A stretch of DNA of 64,000 nt from Marinibacterium sp050389775. GTDB lineage: Bacteria; Pseudomonadota; Alphaproteobacteria; Rhodobacterales; Rhodobacteraceae. Below the pieces are notes generated by a model. The model saw only the letters and a list, made by a program, of their open reading frames with translations. It was not told the origin of the DNA and made no database searches. This document shows, piece by piece, positions 42,261 through 51,275 of the stretch (its first letter is position 1; every line of letters starts with the position of its first letter). The position numbers were made by a program, and so were the translations under genes. The stretch lies in NCBI RefSeq assembly GCF_050389775.1, contig NZ_CP177144.1, forward strand, positions 3,844,001-3,908,000, written 5' to 3'.

Positions 42261-43610
42261 TCAGGCCGGCTCGCGGGCGGCCTCGACTTCGGCCACGATG
42301 CCGTCGACCACCTGTTTCAACAGGGCCTCGTCGGTGCATTCGGCCATCACGCGGATCAGCGGCTCGGTGCCCGACTTGCGGATCAGCAGCCGGCCCGAGC
42401 CGGTCAGCGCGGCCTCGGCATCGGCGATGGCGGCCTTGACCGCGGCCTTGGCCAGCGGTTCCTGCCCGGCCTCGTAGCGCACGTTCTTCAAGAGCTGGGG
42501 CACCCGTTCGAACTGGCGGATCAGCGCGCTGGCCGGCTCGCCCGAGCGGATCATCTCGGCCACGAAGTTCAGCCCGGCCATCAGCCCGTCGCCCGTCGTG
42601 GCGTAATCGCTCATGACGATATGGCCCGATTGCTCGCCACCCAGGTTGAACCCGGCCTCGCGCATGCGTTCGACAACATAGCGGTCGCCCACCTTGGTCC
42701 GCTCCAGGTGCAGGCCCCGGCCCTGCAGGAAATGTTCCAGCCCCAGGTTCGACATGACCGTCGCCACCAGGGTCTTGCGGGCCAGCCGGTCCTCGGCGGC
42801 CCAGCGGCTGGCAAAGAGCGCCATGATCTGGTCGCCATCGGCCACGGTGCCGGTCTCGTCGATCAGGATGATCCGGTCGGCATCGCCGTCAAGGCAGATG
42901 CCCAGGTCGGCCTTGTGCGCCACCACGGTTTCCGCCGCCACGCGCGGCTTGGTCGACCCGCAGCCGTCGTTGATGTTCAGCCCGTTGGGCGTGACCCCCA
43001 CAGGCACGACCTCGGCGCCGAGTTCCCACAGGATCTCGGGCGCGGCGCGATAGGCTGCACCATTGGCGCAATCGACAACCACCTTCAGCCCGTCCAGCCG
43101 GATGCCCCGGGGCAGCGAGGCCTTGATCCGCTCGCCATAGCGGAACCGGGCGTCGTCGATCCGCTTGGCCCGGCCGATCCGGTCGGTCGCGGCCAGCGGC
43201 ACGCCGCTGTCGATCAGCGCCTCGATCTCGCTTTCGACCTGGTCCGACAGCTTGAACCCGTCGGGGCCGAAGAACTTGATGCCATTGTCCTGGGCCGGGT
43301 TGTGGCTGGCCGAGATCATCACGCCCAGGTCGGCCCGCATCGAACGGGTCAGCAGGCCCACGGCCGGTGTCGGCACCGGGCCCATGAGCAGCACGCTCAT
43401 GCCGGTCGAGGTCAGCCCGGCCGTCAGGGCGTTTTCGAACATGTACCCCGACAGGCGGGTGTCCTTGCCGATGACCACGCGGTGCACCCCGCGTTCGGCC
43501 CGGCCAAAGTAATGGCCCACCGCCGTGCCGATCTTCAACGCCATCTCGGCCGTCATCGGATGCATGTTGGCCGTGCCCCGCACGCCGTCGGTCCCGAAGA
43601 GCTTGCGCAT
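42261..43610 (-). CDS. glmM: Phosphoglucosamine mutase
   Basis: A 449-residue enzyme that converts glucosamine-6-phosphate to glucosamine-1-phosphate for cell-wall and lipopolysaccharide precursors. The start MRKLFGTDGVRG is characteristic. The phosphoserine loop is SASHNPAQDNG with Ser102, the metal loop is DGDADR, the sugar loop is GGEQSGH, and the phosphate-binding loop is RKSGTEPLIRVM. The start at 43610 is set by homology; upstream frame to 43928 is spurious. It is the third gene of a folB-folP-glmM order. Confidence 0.97.
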   Translation of the reverse strand: MRKLFGTDGVRGTANMHPMTAEMALKIGTAVGHYFGRAERGVHRVVIGKDTRLSGYMFENALTAGLTSTGMSVLLMGPVPTPAVGLLTRSMRADLGVMISASHNPAQDNGIKFFGPDGFKLSDQVESEIEALIDSGVPLAATDRIGRAKRIDDARFRYGERIKASLPRGIRLDGLKVVVDCANGAAYRAAPEILWELGAEVVPVGVTPNGLNINDGCGSTKPRVAAETVVAHKADLGICLDGDADRIILIDETGTVADGDQIMALFASRWAAEDRLARKTLVATVMSNLGLEHFLQGRGLHLERTKVGDRYVVERMREAGFNLGGEQSGHIVMSDYATTGDGLMAGLNFVAEMIRSGEPASALIRQFERVPQLLKNVRYEAGQEPLAKAAVKAAIADAEAALTGSGRLLIRKSGTEPLIRVMAECTDEALLKQVVDGIVAEVEAAREPA

Positions 43611-43662
43611 CTGCCGCCCCTGTCCTTTTTGCCTGTCGCCCGTTCTTGTCGTCTTGGCGGCC

Positions 43663-44673
43663 TCAGCCCGGGGCGTGCACAGCCTGCCAGAGGCGCACGG
43701 CCTGGGCCGTTTCGGCCACGTCGTGTACCCTGAGGAATTGCACGCCTTGGCCCAGTGCGGCAAGGCCCACGGCAATGGATCCCGGGGCGCGGGCATCGGC
43801 ACGCGGTTCCTCGCCAATCCGGCCGATGAAGCCCTTGCGTGACACCCCCAGCAGGATCGGGCACCCCAGCCCGTGGAACACCGCGATATCGCGCAGCAGG
43901 GCGACGTTGTGCTCGACCGTCTTGCCAAAGCCGATGCCCGGGTCGGTCACGATGCGCGACCGGGGAATGCCCATGGCCTCAAGCGCCTGCACACGTTCTT
44001 CCAATGCATCAAAGACGTCGTGCAAGACATTGTCGTAATTGGGATTGTTCTGCATCGTCTCGGGGTCGCCCTGGCTGTGCATCACACAGACGGGCACCGC
44101 GTCGGCGGCACAGAGCGGCCCCAGCTCGAGGTCATAGGTAAAGCCTGAGACATCGTTGATCAGATGCGCCCCTGCGGCCAGCGCCGCCTGCGCCACGCCG
44201 GCCTTGCGGGTGTCGACGGAGATCACGGCGCCTGTAACCTGTTGCAACCCTTCGATCACCGGCAGCACCCGGGCGATCTCGTCGGCGACGGGCACGGCCA
44301 TCGCCCCTGGCCGGGTCGATTCCCCGCCGATGTCGATCAGCGACGCCCCGGCGGCAATCATCGCTCCTGCCACTTTTCTGGCAGTAGCCGGGTCGAAATG
44401 GGCCCCTCCATCGGAAAAACTGTCAGGAGTGATGTTCAGGATCCCCATGATCTGGGGCTGCGACATGTCCAGACCGGCCACCGGCGGGCGCGGGGCAGTC
44501 AGCCGCGTGCGCAGTTCGTCGGGCAGATCGCTGGCCGAAGCCCGCCAGGGCGCGCCGTGGCGCGGCAGGCAGAGCACTTCGGTAAACCAGCACGGGCCAC
44601 CGGCCAGGTCGAGCGCACCCTCGGGGCGCGGCAGGCCGGACCGGACAACGGGACGATAGAGCAGATCGGTCAT
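43663..44673 (-). CDS. folP: Dihydropteroate synthase
   Basis: A 336-residue folate enzyme that condenses dihydropterin pyrophosphate with p-aminobenzoate; the sulfonamide target. Signatures are IMGILNITPDSFSDGG, DIGGESTRPGA and DPGIGFGK, with the final LLGVSRKGFIG loop. About 70 residues precede the catalytic domain and are longer than in the Escherichia coli enzyme, a feature of Rhodobacterales forms. The ATG overlaps the folB stop by 4 nt. Confidence 0.96.
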   Translation of the reverse strand: MTDLLYRPVVRSGLPRPEGALDLAGGPCWFTEVLCLPRHGAPWRASASDLPDELRTRLTAPRPPVAGLDMSQPQIMGILNITPDSFSDGGAHFDPATARKVAGAMIAAGASLIDIGGESTRPGAMAVPVADEIARVLPVIEGLQQVTGAVISVDTRKAGVAQAALAAGAHLINDVSGFTYDLELGPLCAADAVPVCVMHSQGDPETMQNNPNYDNVLHDVFDALEERVQALEAMGIPRSRIVTDPGIGFGKTVEHNVALLRDIAVFHGLGCPILLGVSRKGFIGRIGEEPRADARAPGSIAVGLAALGQGVQFLRVHDVAETAQAVRLWQAVHAPG

Positions 44674-45599
44674 GGGATGGCGTCTTCCTGGACGGGCATG
44701 GCGCGCAGGCTGACCCGCGCATCGGATCGGTCGGGCAGCGCGGCGCCGACGACCAGCAGATCCTCGGCCTGGACCAGGCCGGCGAACCAGGCCGCCAGGG
44801 CCACGGTGTCATCGGCCCGGACCGAAGGGCTTTCGACCGCGTCGAGCACGATCTTGGACGGCGCCCAGACCGAGATCTGGCCATGGCGCATGGCCCAGTC
44901 GAGTTCGGTCCGGGTGGCGACCACGACACAGCGGTCGTCGCGGGCGGCCAGGCACCAGGCGTTCTGTTCGATGGCCAGCAGGTCGACGCGGCGCTGGGTC
45001 ATGCGGTGGCCGGTATGCGGCACCGGGTTGGTCCCCGCGCCCACGCAGAAGATCACCGGCCGGCCCTGGGCCTGCAACCGGTCGATCCAGCCGGCCAGGT
45101 GGTCCGAGACCAGGGCGTCGTTGGACAGGAAGACCAGGCGCGGATGCGGCCGGCTGTCGTCGCGCGGGCCGCCGGGATGCCAGCGCCGGTCGCGCACGAT
45201 CTCGACCCCAAGCGCCCCCGGCCCCCGGTCGAGCTTTTCGATCCGCACGAAGACCCGCATGGCCCGGGGCGCGGTCAGCACGCGTTCGGCCACCCGCTCG
45301 GCCAGGGTCTCCAGCAGGTTCAGCCGTTCCTCGGCGAGGCTTTCGGCAATGGCATCGGTGATGCGGTCATAGGACAGGATACGGTCGACATCGTCGTCGA
45401 CGGCCACGGTGACCGGCTCGACCTCGACCACCACGTTGAAGCGCACCCGCTGGGTCGCCCCCCGCTCGGCCTGGAACGCCCCGATCTCGACCTCGACCAC
45501 GTGGTCGCGGACGCTGATCCGGTCGAGGGGCCCCTTGGCCGGAAAGGCTTCGGCGCGATCCGACAGGGATCCGAAAGCGAGATGAAGATCAGAGGTCAT
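44670..45599 (-). CDS. folB: Dihydroneopterin aldolase with extra C-terminal domain
   Basis: A 309-residue protein about twice the size of a simple FolB. Residues about 22-145 are the aldolase domain (ISVRDHVVEVEIGAFQAERG, then LSYDRITDAI and LNLLETLAERVAERVL with the catalytic region KL near RIEKLDRG). Residues about 160-305 form a second domain with VIFCVGAGTNPVP and ADDTVALAAWFAGLVQAEDLLVV; the latter resembles the substrate-side motif of amino-acid-kinase-like proteins, but this is tentative. It precedes folP with a 4-nt overlap. Confidence 0.85.
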   Translation of the reverse strand: MTSDLHLAFGSLSDRAEAFPAKGPLDRISVRDHVVEVEIGAFQAERGATQRVRFNVVVEVEPVTVAVDDDVDRILSYDRITDAIAESLAEERLNLLETLAERVAERVLTAPRAMRVFVRIEKLDRGPGALGVEIVRDRRWHPGGPRDDSRPHPRLVFLSNDALVSDHLAGWIDRLQAQGRPVIFCVGAGTNPVPHTGHRMTQRRVDLLAIEQNAWCLAARDDRCVVVATRTELDWAMRHGQISVWAPSKIVLDAVESPSVRADDTVALAAWFAGLVQAEDLLVVGAALPDRSDARVSLRAMPVQEDAIP

Positions 45600-45725
45600 G
45601 CAGATCCCGTTTTCCGTTCAGGGCCGGTCCAATATGGACCCGCGCCCGCGCGCTGTTAACAGGGACCTTGGCCCGGGTGAAGGTGCGGCCAGCGAAAACC
45701 GGCCGGCACCGGGGGCGCGCCGACG

Positions 45726-46388
45726 TCAGCTGTTGTCGGCGGTCCGGTAATTGTCGCGGTAGAACAGGTGCACCCCGATCTGCGCGGTCTTCTTGTAGAT
45801 CCGCGACCAGCGCGGATTGACATTGGTCGTGTGGTAATGCGTCGCCCCGTCCGTCAGCGGCTTGGTATCGCCGTCCAGGATCAGCCGCGCGACCTTGGCC
45901 ACCCGGTCATAGGCCGCGGGTTCGGCGATATGCTCAGCCCGGCCGTCACAGGTATAGGTGAACTGGCACTGGTAGCGCTTGCCCGTGCCCTGGTGGATCA
46001 CACCGCAGACACTGTTGGGAAAACGCCCGCTGGCCACGCGGTTCAGGATGACCTCGGCCACGGCGAACTGGCCCTTGACCGTTTCTCCGCGGGCTTCGAA
46101 ATACAGCGCTTCGGACAGGCAGGCCCAGTCCTTGCCCCCCGACGCTTCGGGCAGCGCATCCACCCAGGAGCGCGAGAATTCGATCTTCGGGGCCTTCGGC
46201 AGCGTATTGCGGTTGCGGGCCTTGCCCGGAGTCGTGTTGGACACGAGCCCTTCGACATGGCCGGTGGGCAGCGCCATCAGCCGGGTCCGCTCCTGCTTCA
46301 TCAGGGCTTTCAGTTCGGCATCCGCTGCGACCGACACAGCAGGGCTCAGCCCCAAGATGCATGCGAGCACGCACATGGCTCTCAACAT
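45726..46388 (-). CDS. Exported cell-wall hydrolase (SleB/CwlJ type)
   Basis: A 220-residue protein with a signal peptide (ends SVAA) and a C-terminal Hydrolase_2 domain. The family motif ALYFEARGE carries the catalytic glutamate, followed by AVAEVILNRV, CGVIHQG and HYHTTNVNPRWS. In spore formers this fold cuts cortex peptidoglycan; in alphaproteobacteria it probably trims the wall. ACGAGG precedes the ATG by about 5 nt. Downstream of ppdK on the same strand, separated by 168 bp. Confidence 0.92.
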   Translation of the reverse strand: MLRAMCVLACILGLSPAVSVAADAELKALMKQERTRLMALPTGHVEGLVSNTTPGKARNRNTLPKAPKIEFSRSWVDALPEASGGKDWACLSEALYFEARGETVKGQFAVAEVILNRVASGRFPNSVCGVIHQGTGKRYQCQFTYTCDGRAEHIAEPAAYDRVAKVARLILDGDTKPLTDGATHYHTTNVNPRWSRIYKKTAQIGVHLFYRDNYRTADNS

Positions 46389-46556
46389 AGGTACCTCGTC
46401 TGTCTACGTGAATTCGCCACCCCCCAAGGCGCAAATCCCGGCCGACATAGCCCAAACGACCCGGTGCGTCCAGTTTTGCCCAAATTCACGGCAGATCGAG
46501 AAGGTTCACATGTGTCGAAAATGGGGCCGCGTCATGCGCAAACACCCCATATCCTG

Positions 46557-49112
46557 TTATTCTGCGGCCTTTTCCTGCCCGATCTGGTGAGCGATTGCCA
46601 GCTGGGCTGCGGCAAGACGCGCCACCGGAACACGGAAGGGCGAACAGGACACATAGTCGAATCCGGCGTCCCTGCAGAAGGAAATCGATTCGGGGTTGCC
46701 GCCGTGCTCACCGCAGATGCCCAAAGTCACGCTCGGACAGGCCTCGCGCCCCCTTTCGGCCCCCAGCTGCAGCAATTCGCCCACACCATCGGTGTCGAGC
46801 ACGTGGAACGGGTCTTCGGCAAAGACGCCCTTCTGCACGTAGGCCGACATGAACCGCCCGGCATCGTCGCGCGACAGGCCATAGGTCATCTGGGTCAGGT
46901 CATTGGTGCCGAAGCTCAGGAAGGACACGTGCTGGGCGATCTCGCCGGCGCGCAGGGCGGCGCGCGGGGTTTCGACCATGACCCCCAGCTTGTAGACAAA
47001 GCTGCGCCCGCGCTCGGCTCGCACGGCCGCGGCCACGGCATCGATGCGCGACTTGACCAGCTCGACCTCGCGCTTGGCGCTGACCAGGGGGATCATGATC
47101 TCGGGCTCGACCGGCGCGCCGTCGCGGCTGGCCTCGATCGTGGCCTCAAAGATCGCCCGGGCCTGCATGTCGTAGATTTCCGGCACGGTCACGCCCAGCC
47201 GGACGCCGCGCAGGCCCAGCATGGGGTTGTATTCGCCCATTTCCTCGGCCCGGCGCACCACGTCCGACAGCGGAATGTCCAGCGCCTCGGCCAGGTCGCG
47301 CTGGCCGGCGCGGGTGGTCGGCAGGAATTCGTGCAGCGGCGGATCGAACAGCCGGATACAGACGGGCTGGCCTTCCATGATGCGGAAAAGCTGAATGAAA
47401 TCGGCCCGTTGCATGGGCAGCAAGCGTTCCAGAACCGCCGCCCGGTCATCGCTGGTCTCGGCAAAGATCATCTCGCGCATGACGATCAGCCGGCCGGGTT
47501 CGAAGAACATGTGCTCGGTCCGGCACAGGCCGATGCCCTGGGCATCGAAATTGCGCGCGGTCTGGGCGTCTTCGGGCGTGTCGGCATTGGCCCGGATGCC
47601 AATGTCGCGGGCCTCGTCGGCCCAGGACATCAGGGTCTGAAAGGCATCGTCCAACGCCGGTTCCAGCATCTCGGGCTCGCCGGCCAGGATCTGGCCCGAT
47701 GTGCCGTCGATGGTGATAATGTCGCCGGTGCGAAAGACCCGGCCGTCGGGGGCCACCAGCTGTTCCTGGCTCATGCGAAAGCGCAGGCCCGAGGCGCCGA
47801 CGATGCACGGCAGGCCCAGCCCGCGCCCGATCACCGCCGCGTGGCTGGTCATGCCGCCCTTCTCGGTCAGCACGGCAATGGCCGCATGCATGCCACGGAT
47901 GTCCTCGGGCACGGTCTCGCGGCGGATCAAAACGCAGGGTTCACGCCGGGCGGCGCCGGCCTGGGCCTCGGCCGCAGTAAAGACCAGCCGGCCGGTGGCC
48001 GCGCCCGGGCTGGCGGCGATGCCCGTGCCGATCACGTCGCGCCGGGCGCGCGGATCGACCTGGCGGTGCAGCAATTCGTTCAGCGCCCTCGGCTCGACCC
48101 GCATCACCGCTTCCTGCTGGGTGATGATGCCGTCTTCGGCCAGCCGCACGGCGATCTGCACCGCCGCCCGCGACGAACGCGGCACGCGCACACCGTCGAG
48201 GATATGCACCCGGCCGTTCTCGATCACGAATTCCACCTGCATCTCTTCGCGCAGGCGCACGCGCATCCGCGCGGCGTGGTCCTTGAGCGCGGCAAAGGCC
48301 GCCGGCGCCAGGTCCTCAAGCGAGGTGCCCCGGGGATCTTTCTGCAGGTACAAGGCCTTGCGCCCCGCACCCAGGGCATCGCGGCCCTGGCTCTGGCTCA
48401 GGTAACGCCCGGTCAGCTGGGGCAGGCCGGTGGCCGTGTCGACCAGTTGCAGCACGCCCGAACCGCATTCGTCCTGGCCCAGCCCGGGGATCATCTGTTG
48501 CACGATCAGGCCCAGCCCGGCATCCATCGGCGCGCCCTTGGCCTGGCGCAGCAGCCGGGCCGAGGTGCCTTCCCAGGCCCGGGCCATGGATTTCAGGACA
48601 GCGGCCAGCTGGCGGCCGGGATCCTGGGGAAAGGGCTCGTCGGCCTCGAAGGCATAGGCGTCCAGGATGCGGTCCAGCGCGCCTTCCTCGGCCACGTCGA
48701 CATCGTCGAAGACATCCGGGTCCAGCCGGGCGACATTCGACGCATAGGCCTGCACGAAGCGGACATAGAGCGCATCGGCGGCCACCTTGCCCAGGCTTTG
48801 ACACAGCGCCTCGTGGCGGGCGGCATTCATGCCGATGTTCAGGATCGCGCCCGGCCCGCCCCAATCGGGGTCCTCGGAGGACGGGCGCACGCAGAGCAGC
48901 GGGTTGCCGTCGAAGGCCGCGACGATGCGGTCGATGTCGGGCAGATGGCCTTCGGCAATGCGATGCACGGCGGCAAAGGACAGGGCAACGGTGCGCGGCA
49001 CGGGCATGTCCAGCCGGACAAGCCGTTGCAGGCACTTCGCCCGGCCGCCATGGGTATAGTTCTTGATCGGGGCGTCGGGGGTGACGAGGGTGGTGTCGGG
49101 ATTATTCTGCAC
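46557..49112 (-). CDS. ppdK: Pyruvate, phosphate dikinase
   Basis: A protein of about 851 residues that interconverts pyruvate, ATP and phosphate with phosphoenolpyruvate, AMP and pyrophosphate. Domains are N-terminal ATP grasp (RPSSEDPDWGGPGAILNIG), the swivelling phosphohistidine domain with GGMTSHAAVIGRG, and the C-terminal PEP barrel with GICRTEHMFF-like GIGLCRTEHMF, FGTNDLTQMTYGLSRDD and the catalytic cysteine in GICGEHGG. The start is uncertain: GTG 49112 gives MQNNPDTTLVTPDA; a TTG at 49136 is also open. It lies 74 bp after glyS. Confidence 0.95.
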   Translation of the reverse strand: MQNNPDTTLVTPDAPIKNYTHGGRAKCLQRLVRLDMPVPRTVALSFAAVHRIAEGHLPDIDRIVAAFDGNPLLCVRPSSEDPDWGGPGAILNIGMNAARHEALCQSLGKVAADALYVRFVQAYASNVARLDPDVFDDVDVAEEGALDRILDAYAFEADEPFPQDPGRQLAAVLKSMARAWEGTSARLLRQAKGAPMDAGLGLIVQQMIPGLGQDECGSGVLQLVDTATGLPQLTGRYLSQSQGRDALGAGRKALYLQKDPRGTSLEDLAPAAFAALKDHAARMRVRLREEMQVEFVIENGRVHILDGVRVPRSSRAAVQIAVRLAEDGIITQQEAVMRVEPRALNELLHRQVDPRARRDVIGTGIAASPGAATGRLVFTAAEAQAGAARREPCVLIRRETVPEDIRGMHAAIAVLTEKGGMTSHAAVIGRGLGLPCIVGASGLRFRMSQEQLVAPDGRVFRTGDIITIDGTSGQILAGEPEMLEPALDDAFQTLMSWADEARDIGIRANADTPEDAQTARNFDAQGIGLCRTEHMFFEPGRLIVMREMIFAETSDDRAAVLERLLPMQRADFIQLFRIMEGQPVCIRLFDPPLHEFLPTTRAGQRDLAEALDIPLSDVVRRAEEMGEYNPMLGLRGVRLGVTVPEIYDMQARAIFEATIEASRDGAPVEPEIMIPLVSAKREVELVKSRIDAVAAAVRAERGRSFVYKLGVMVETPRAALRAGEIAQHVSFLSFGTNDLTQMTYGLSRDDAGRFMSAYVQKGVFAEDPFHVLDTDGVGELLQLGAERGREACPSVTLGICGEHGGNPESISFCRDAGFDYVSCSPFRVPVARLAAAQLAIAHQIGQEKAAE

Positions 49113-49186
49113 TGCGGAATCCACTTCGGGAGGCAAGATAGCCCTGCCCCGCCGTCACGCAAGTGCCCCCGTCGTCCAGAGCGCGA

Positions 49187-51265
49187 TCACCCTTCGATCC
49201 GCGTGAGATCTGCCACGGAGAGGCAGACGCTGCGGATGCGGCTGAGCAGGTTCAGCCGGTTGCGCCGCACGGTCTGGTTGTCGGTGTTGACCTGGACCGC
49301 CTCGAAGAAGGCATCGACCGGCGCGCGCAGCCCGGCCATGGCGGCCATGGCGGCGGCGAAATCCTCGCGCCCGAGCGCCGGGGCAATGGCGGACTCGGCC
49401 ATGTCGAGGGCTTCGAACAGCGCGGTTTCCGACGGGTCCTGGGCAAAGCGCGGATCGGCCCCGAAGGAATATTCGACCCCGTCCTTCTCCTCGGCCTGGG
49501 CCAGGATGTTGCTGGCCCGCTTATAGCCCTGCAGAAGGTTCTCGCCATCTTCGGTTTTCAGAACAGCATCAAGGGCTTCGGCACGTTTGACAAGTTTTGT
49601 CAGATCGTCGGCGCCGGGCATGTCGAGGCAGGCGTCGATGATGTCGTGGCGGATGCCCCGGTCGCGCAGCAGCACCTTGAGCCGGTCGTGGATGAAGCCC
49701 ATCAGGTCGGCCAGCACGGCGGCATCCTCGGCATCGGAATGCCCGCCGAGCGCCGCGGCGGCGATCTCACCCAGCGCCATCTGCAGATCGTTCTCCAGCA
49801 CCAGCCGGATGACCCCCAGCGCCGCGCGGCGCAGGGCGAAGGGATCCTTGGAGCCGGTGGGTTTCTCGTCGATGGCCCAGAAGCCGGCCAGCGTATCCAG
49901 CTTGTCGGCCAGGGCCACGGCCACCGAGACCGGCGCCGTGGGCACGCTGTCGGAGGGGCCCAAGGGGGAATAATGCTCTTCCGCCGCGGCCGCGACGGCC
50001 TCGCCGATCCCGGCGGCGGTGATGTAATACCGGCCCATCAGCCCCTGCAGCTCGGGGAATTCATAGACCATTTCCGACGACAGGTCGGCCTTGGCCAGCT
50101 CGGCCGCCCGGCGAGCTTCGGCTGCATCGGCCCCGGTGACCGGCGCGATGGTTTCGGCCAGCGCGGCAATGCGCCGGATGCGATCGCCCTGGCTGCCCAG
50201 CTTGTTGTGGAAGGTCACGTTTTCCAGCGCCCGGGTCCAGGTGGCCATATCGGCGCGGGCCACGCGAAGATCGTTTTCCCAGAAGAACTTGGCATCCGAC
50301 AGCCGGGCCGACAGCACCTTCTGGTTGCCCGCCAGGATCGTTGCCCCGTCATCGGCCGTGGTCCGGTTGGCCACGGTGACAAAGCGTTCGATCCGGCCGC
50401 TGCGCGGGTTGCGCACCGAGAAGAACTTCTGGTGTTCCTTCATCGAGGTCTGCAGCACTTCGGGCGGCAGGTCGAGGAAATCGGCCCCGATCTCGCCCAT
50501 CAGCACGACGGGGAATTCGACCAGCCCGGCCACTTCGGCCAGCAGGCCGGCATCGTCCATGACCTCGAGCCCGTTGGCAAAGGCCATGTTGGTGGCATCG
50601 TGCCAGATCGTCTCGGCCCGCTCGGCGGCATTCAGGATGACCGACCGGCGTTTCAGCTGGGTTTCGTAATCTTCGAAGGAGGTCACGGCAAAGCGGCCCG
50701 GGGCCAGGAAGCGGTGGCCTTCGGTCGTGTCGCCGGCTTTGATGCCGTCGATGTCCAGCTCGACCACCCGCGCGCCGGTCTCGTCGGTCAGGATGCACAG
50801 GATCGAATGCAGCGGCCGCACCCAGCGCAGGCTGCCCGCGCCCCAGCGCATCGACTTGGGCCAGGGGAAATTGCGCACGGTGGCGTCCAGCACGTCGGCG
50901 ACGATGTCCTCGGCCTTGCGCCCCGGCTTGGTGATCGTGGCGAAATAGACCGCGCCCTTGGGCGTGTCGCGCTCTTCGAGATCATCGCGGCTCAGCCCGG
51001 CGCCGCGCAGGAAGCCTTCGATGGCCTTGTCGGGCGCGCCGACCTTGGGGCCCTTGCGCTCTTCGCGCAGCGTCGGGCTTTCGGCGGTCAGCCCGGTCAC
51101 GGTCAGCGCCAGCCGGCGGGGCGTGACATAGGCCGCGGCCCCGGCGTAGGTCAGGCCGGCCTCGACAAGGCCGTCGGTCATGCGCTTCTTCAGCTCATCC
51201 GCCGCACGCGCCTGCATGCGGGCGGGGATTTCCTCGGAGAAGAGTTCGATCAGCAGGTCGGGCAC
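49187..51265 (-). CDS. glyS: Glycyl-tRNA synthetase beta subunit
   Basis: A 692-residue subunit of the heterotetrameric bacterial enzyme; it binds tRNA-Gly. The start PDLLIELFSEEIPARMQ is diagnostic, followed by GPKVGAPDKAIEGFLRG, VRPLHSILCIL, and the C-terminal anticodon-binding region with DPFALRRAALGVIRLVLE. It is separated from glyQ by gltS, a DUF6446 gene and an opposite-strand marC. Confidence 0.97.
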   Translation of the reverse strand: MPDLLIELFSEEIPARMQARAADELKKRMTDGLVEAGLTYAGAAAYVTPRRLALTVTGLTAESPTLREERKGPKVGAPDKAIEGFLRGAGLSRDDLEERDTPKGAVYFATITKPGRKAEDIVADVLDATVRNFPWPKSMRWGAGSLRWVRPLHSILCILTDETGARVVELDIDGIKAGDTTEGHRFLAPGRFAVTSFEDYETQLKRRSVILNAAERAETIWHDATNMAFANGLEVMDDAGLLAEVAGLVEFPVVLMGEIGADFLDLPPEVLQTSMKEHQKFFSVRNPRSGRIERFVTVANRTTADDGATILAGNQKVLSARLSDAKFFWENDLRVARADMATWTRALENVTFHNKLGSQGDRIRRIAALAETIAPVTGADAAEARRAAELAKADLSSEMVYEFPELQGLMGRYYITAAGIGEAVAAAAEEHYSPLGPSDSVPTAPVSVAVALADKLDTLAGFWAIDEKPTGSKDPFALRRAALGVIRLVLENDLQMALGEIAAAALGGHSDAEDAAVLADLMGFIHDRLKVLLRDRGIRHDIIDACLDMPGADDLTKLVKRAEALDAVLKTEDGENLLQGYKRASNILAQAEEKDGVEYSFGADPRFAQDPSETALFEALDMAESAIAPALGREDFAAAMAAMAGLRAPVDAFFEAVQVNTDNQTVRRNRLNLLSRIRSVCLSVADLTRIEG

Positions 51266-51275
51266 GGGGCTTCCT

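Noticed and set aside
45768..49526. 1252-codon open frame on the plus strand
   Set aside because: Antisense to the SleB and ppdK genes; low-complexity His/Gly/Gln-rich translation without domains, while the minus strand encodes clear proteins.
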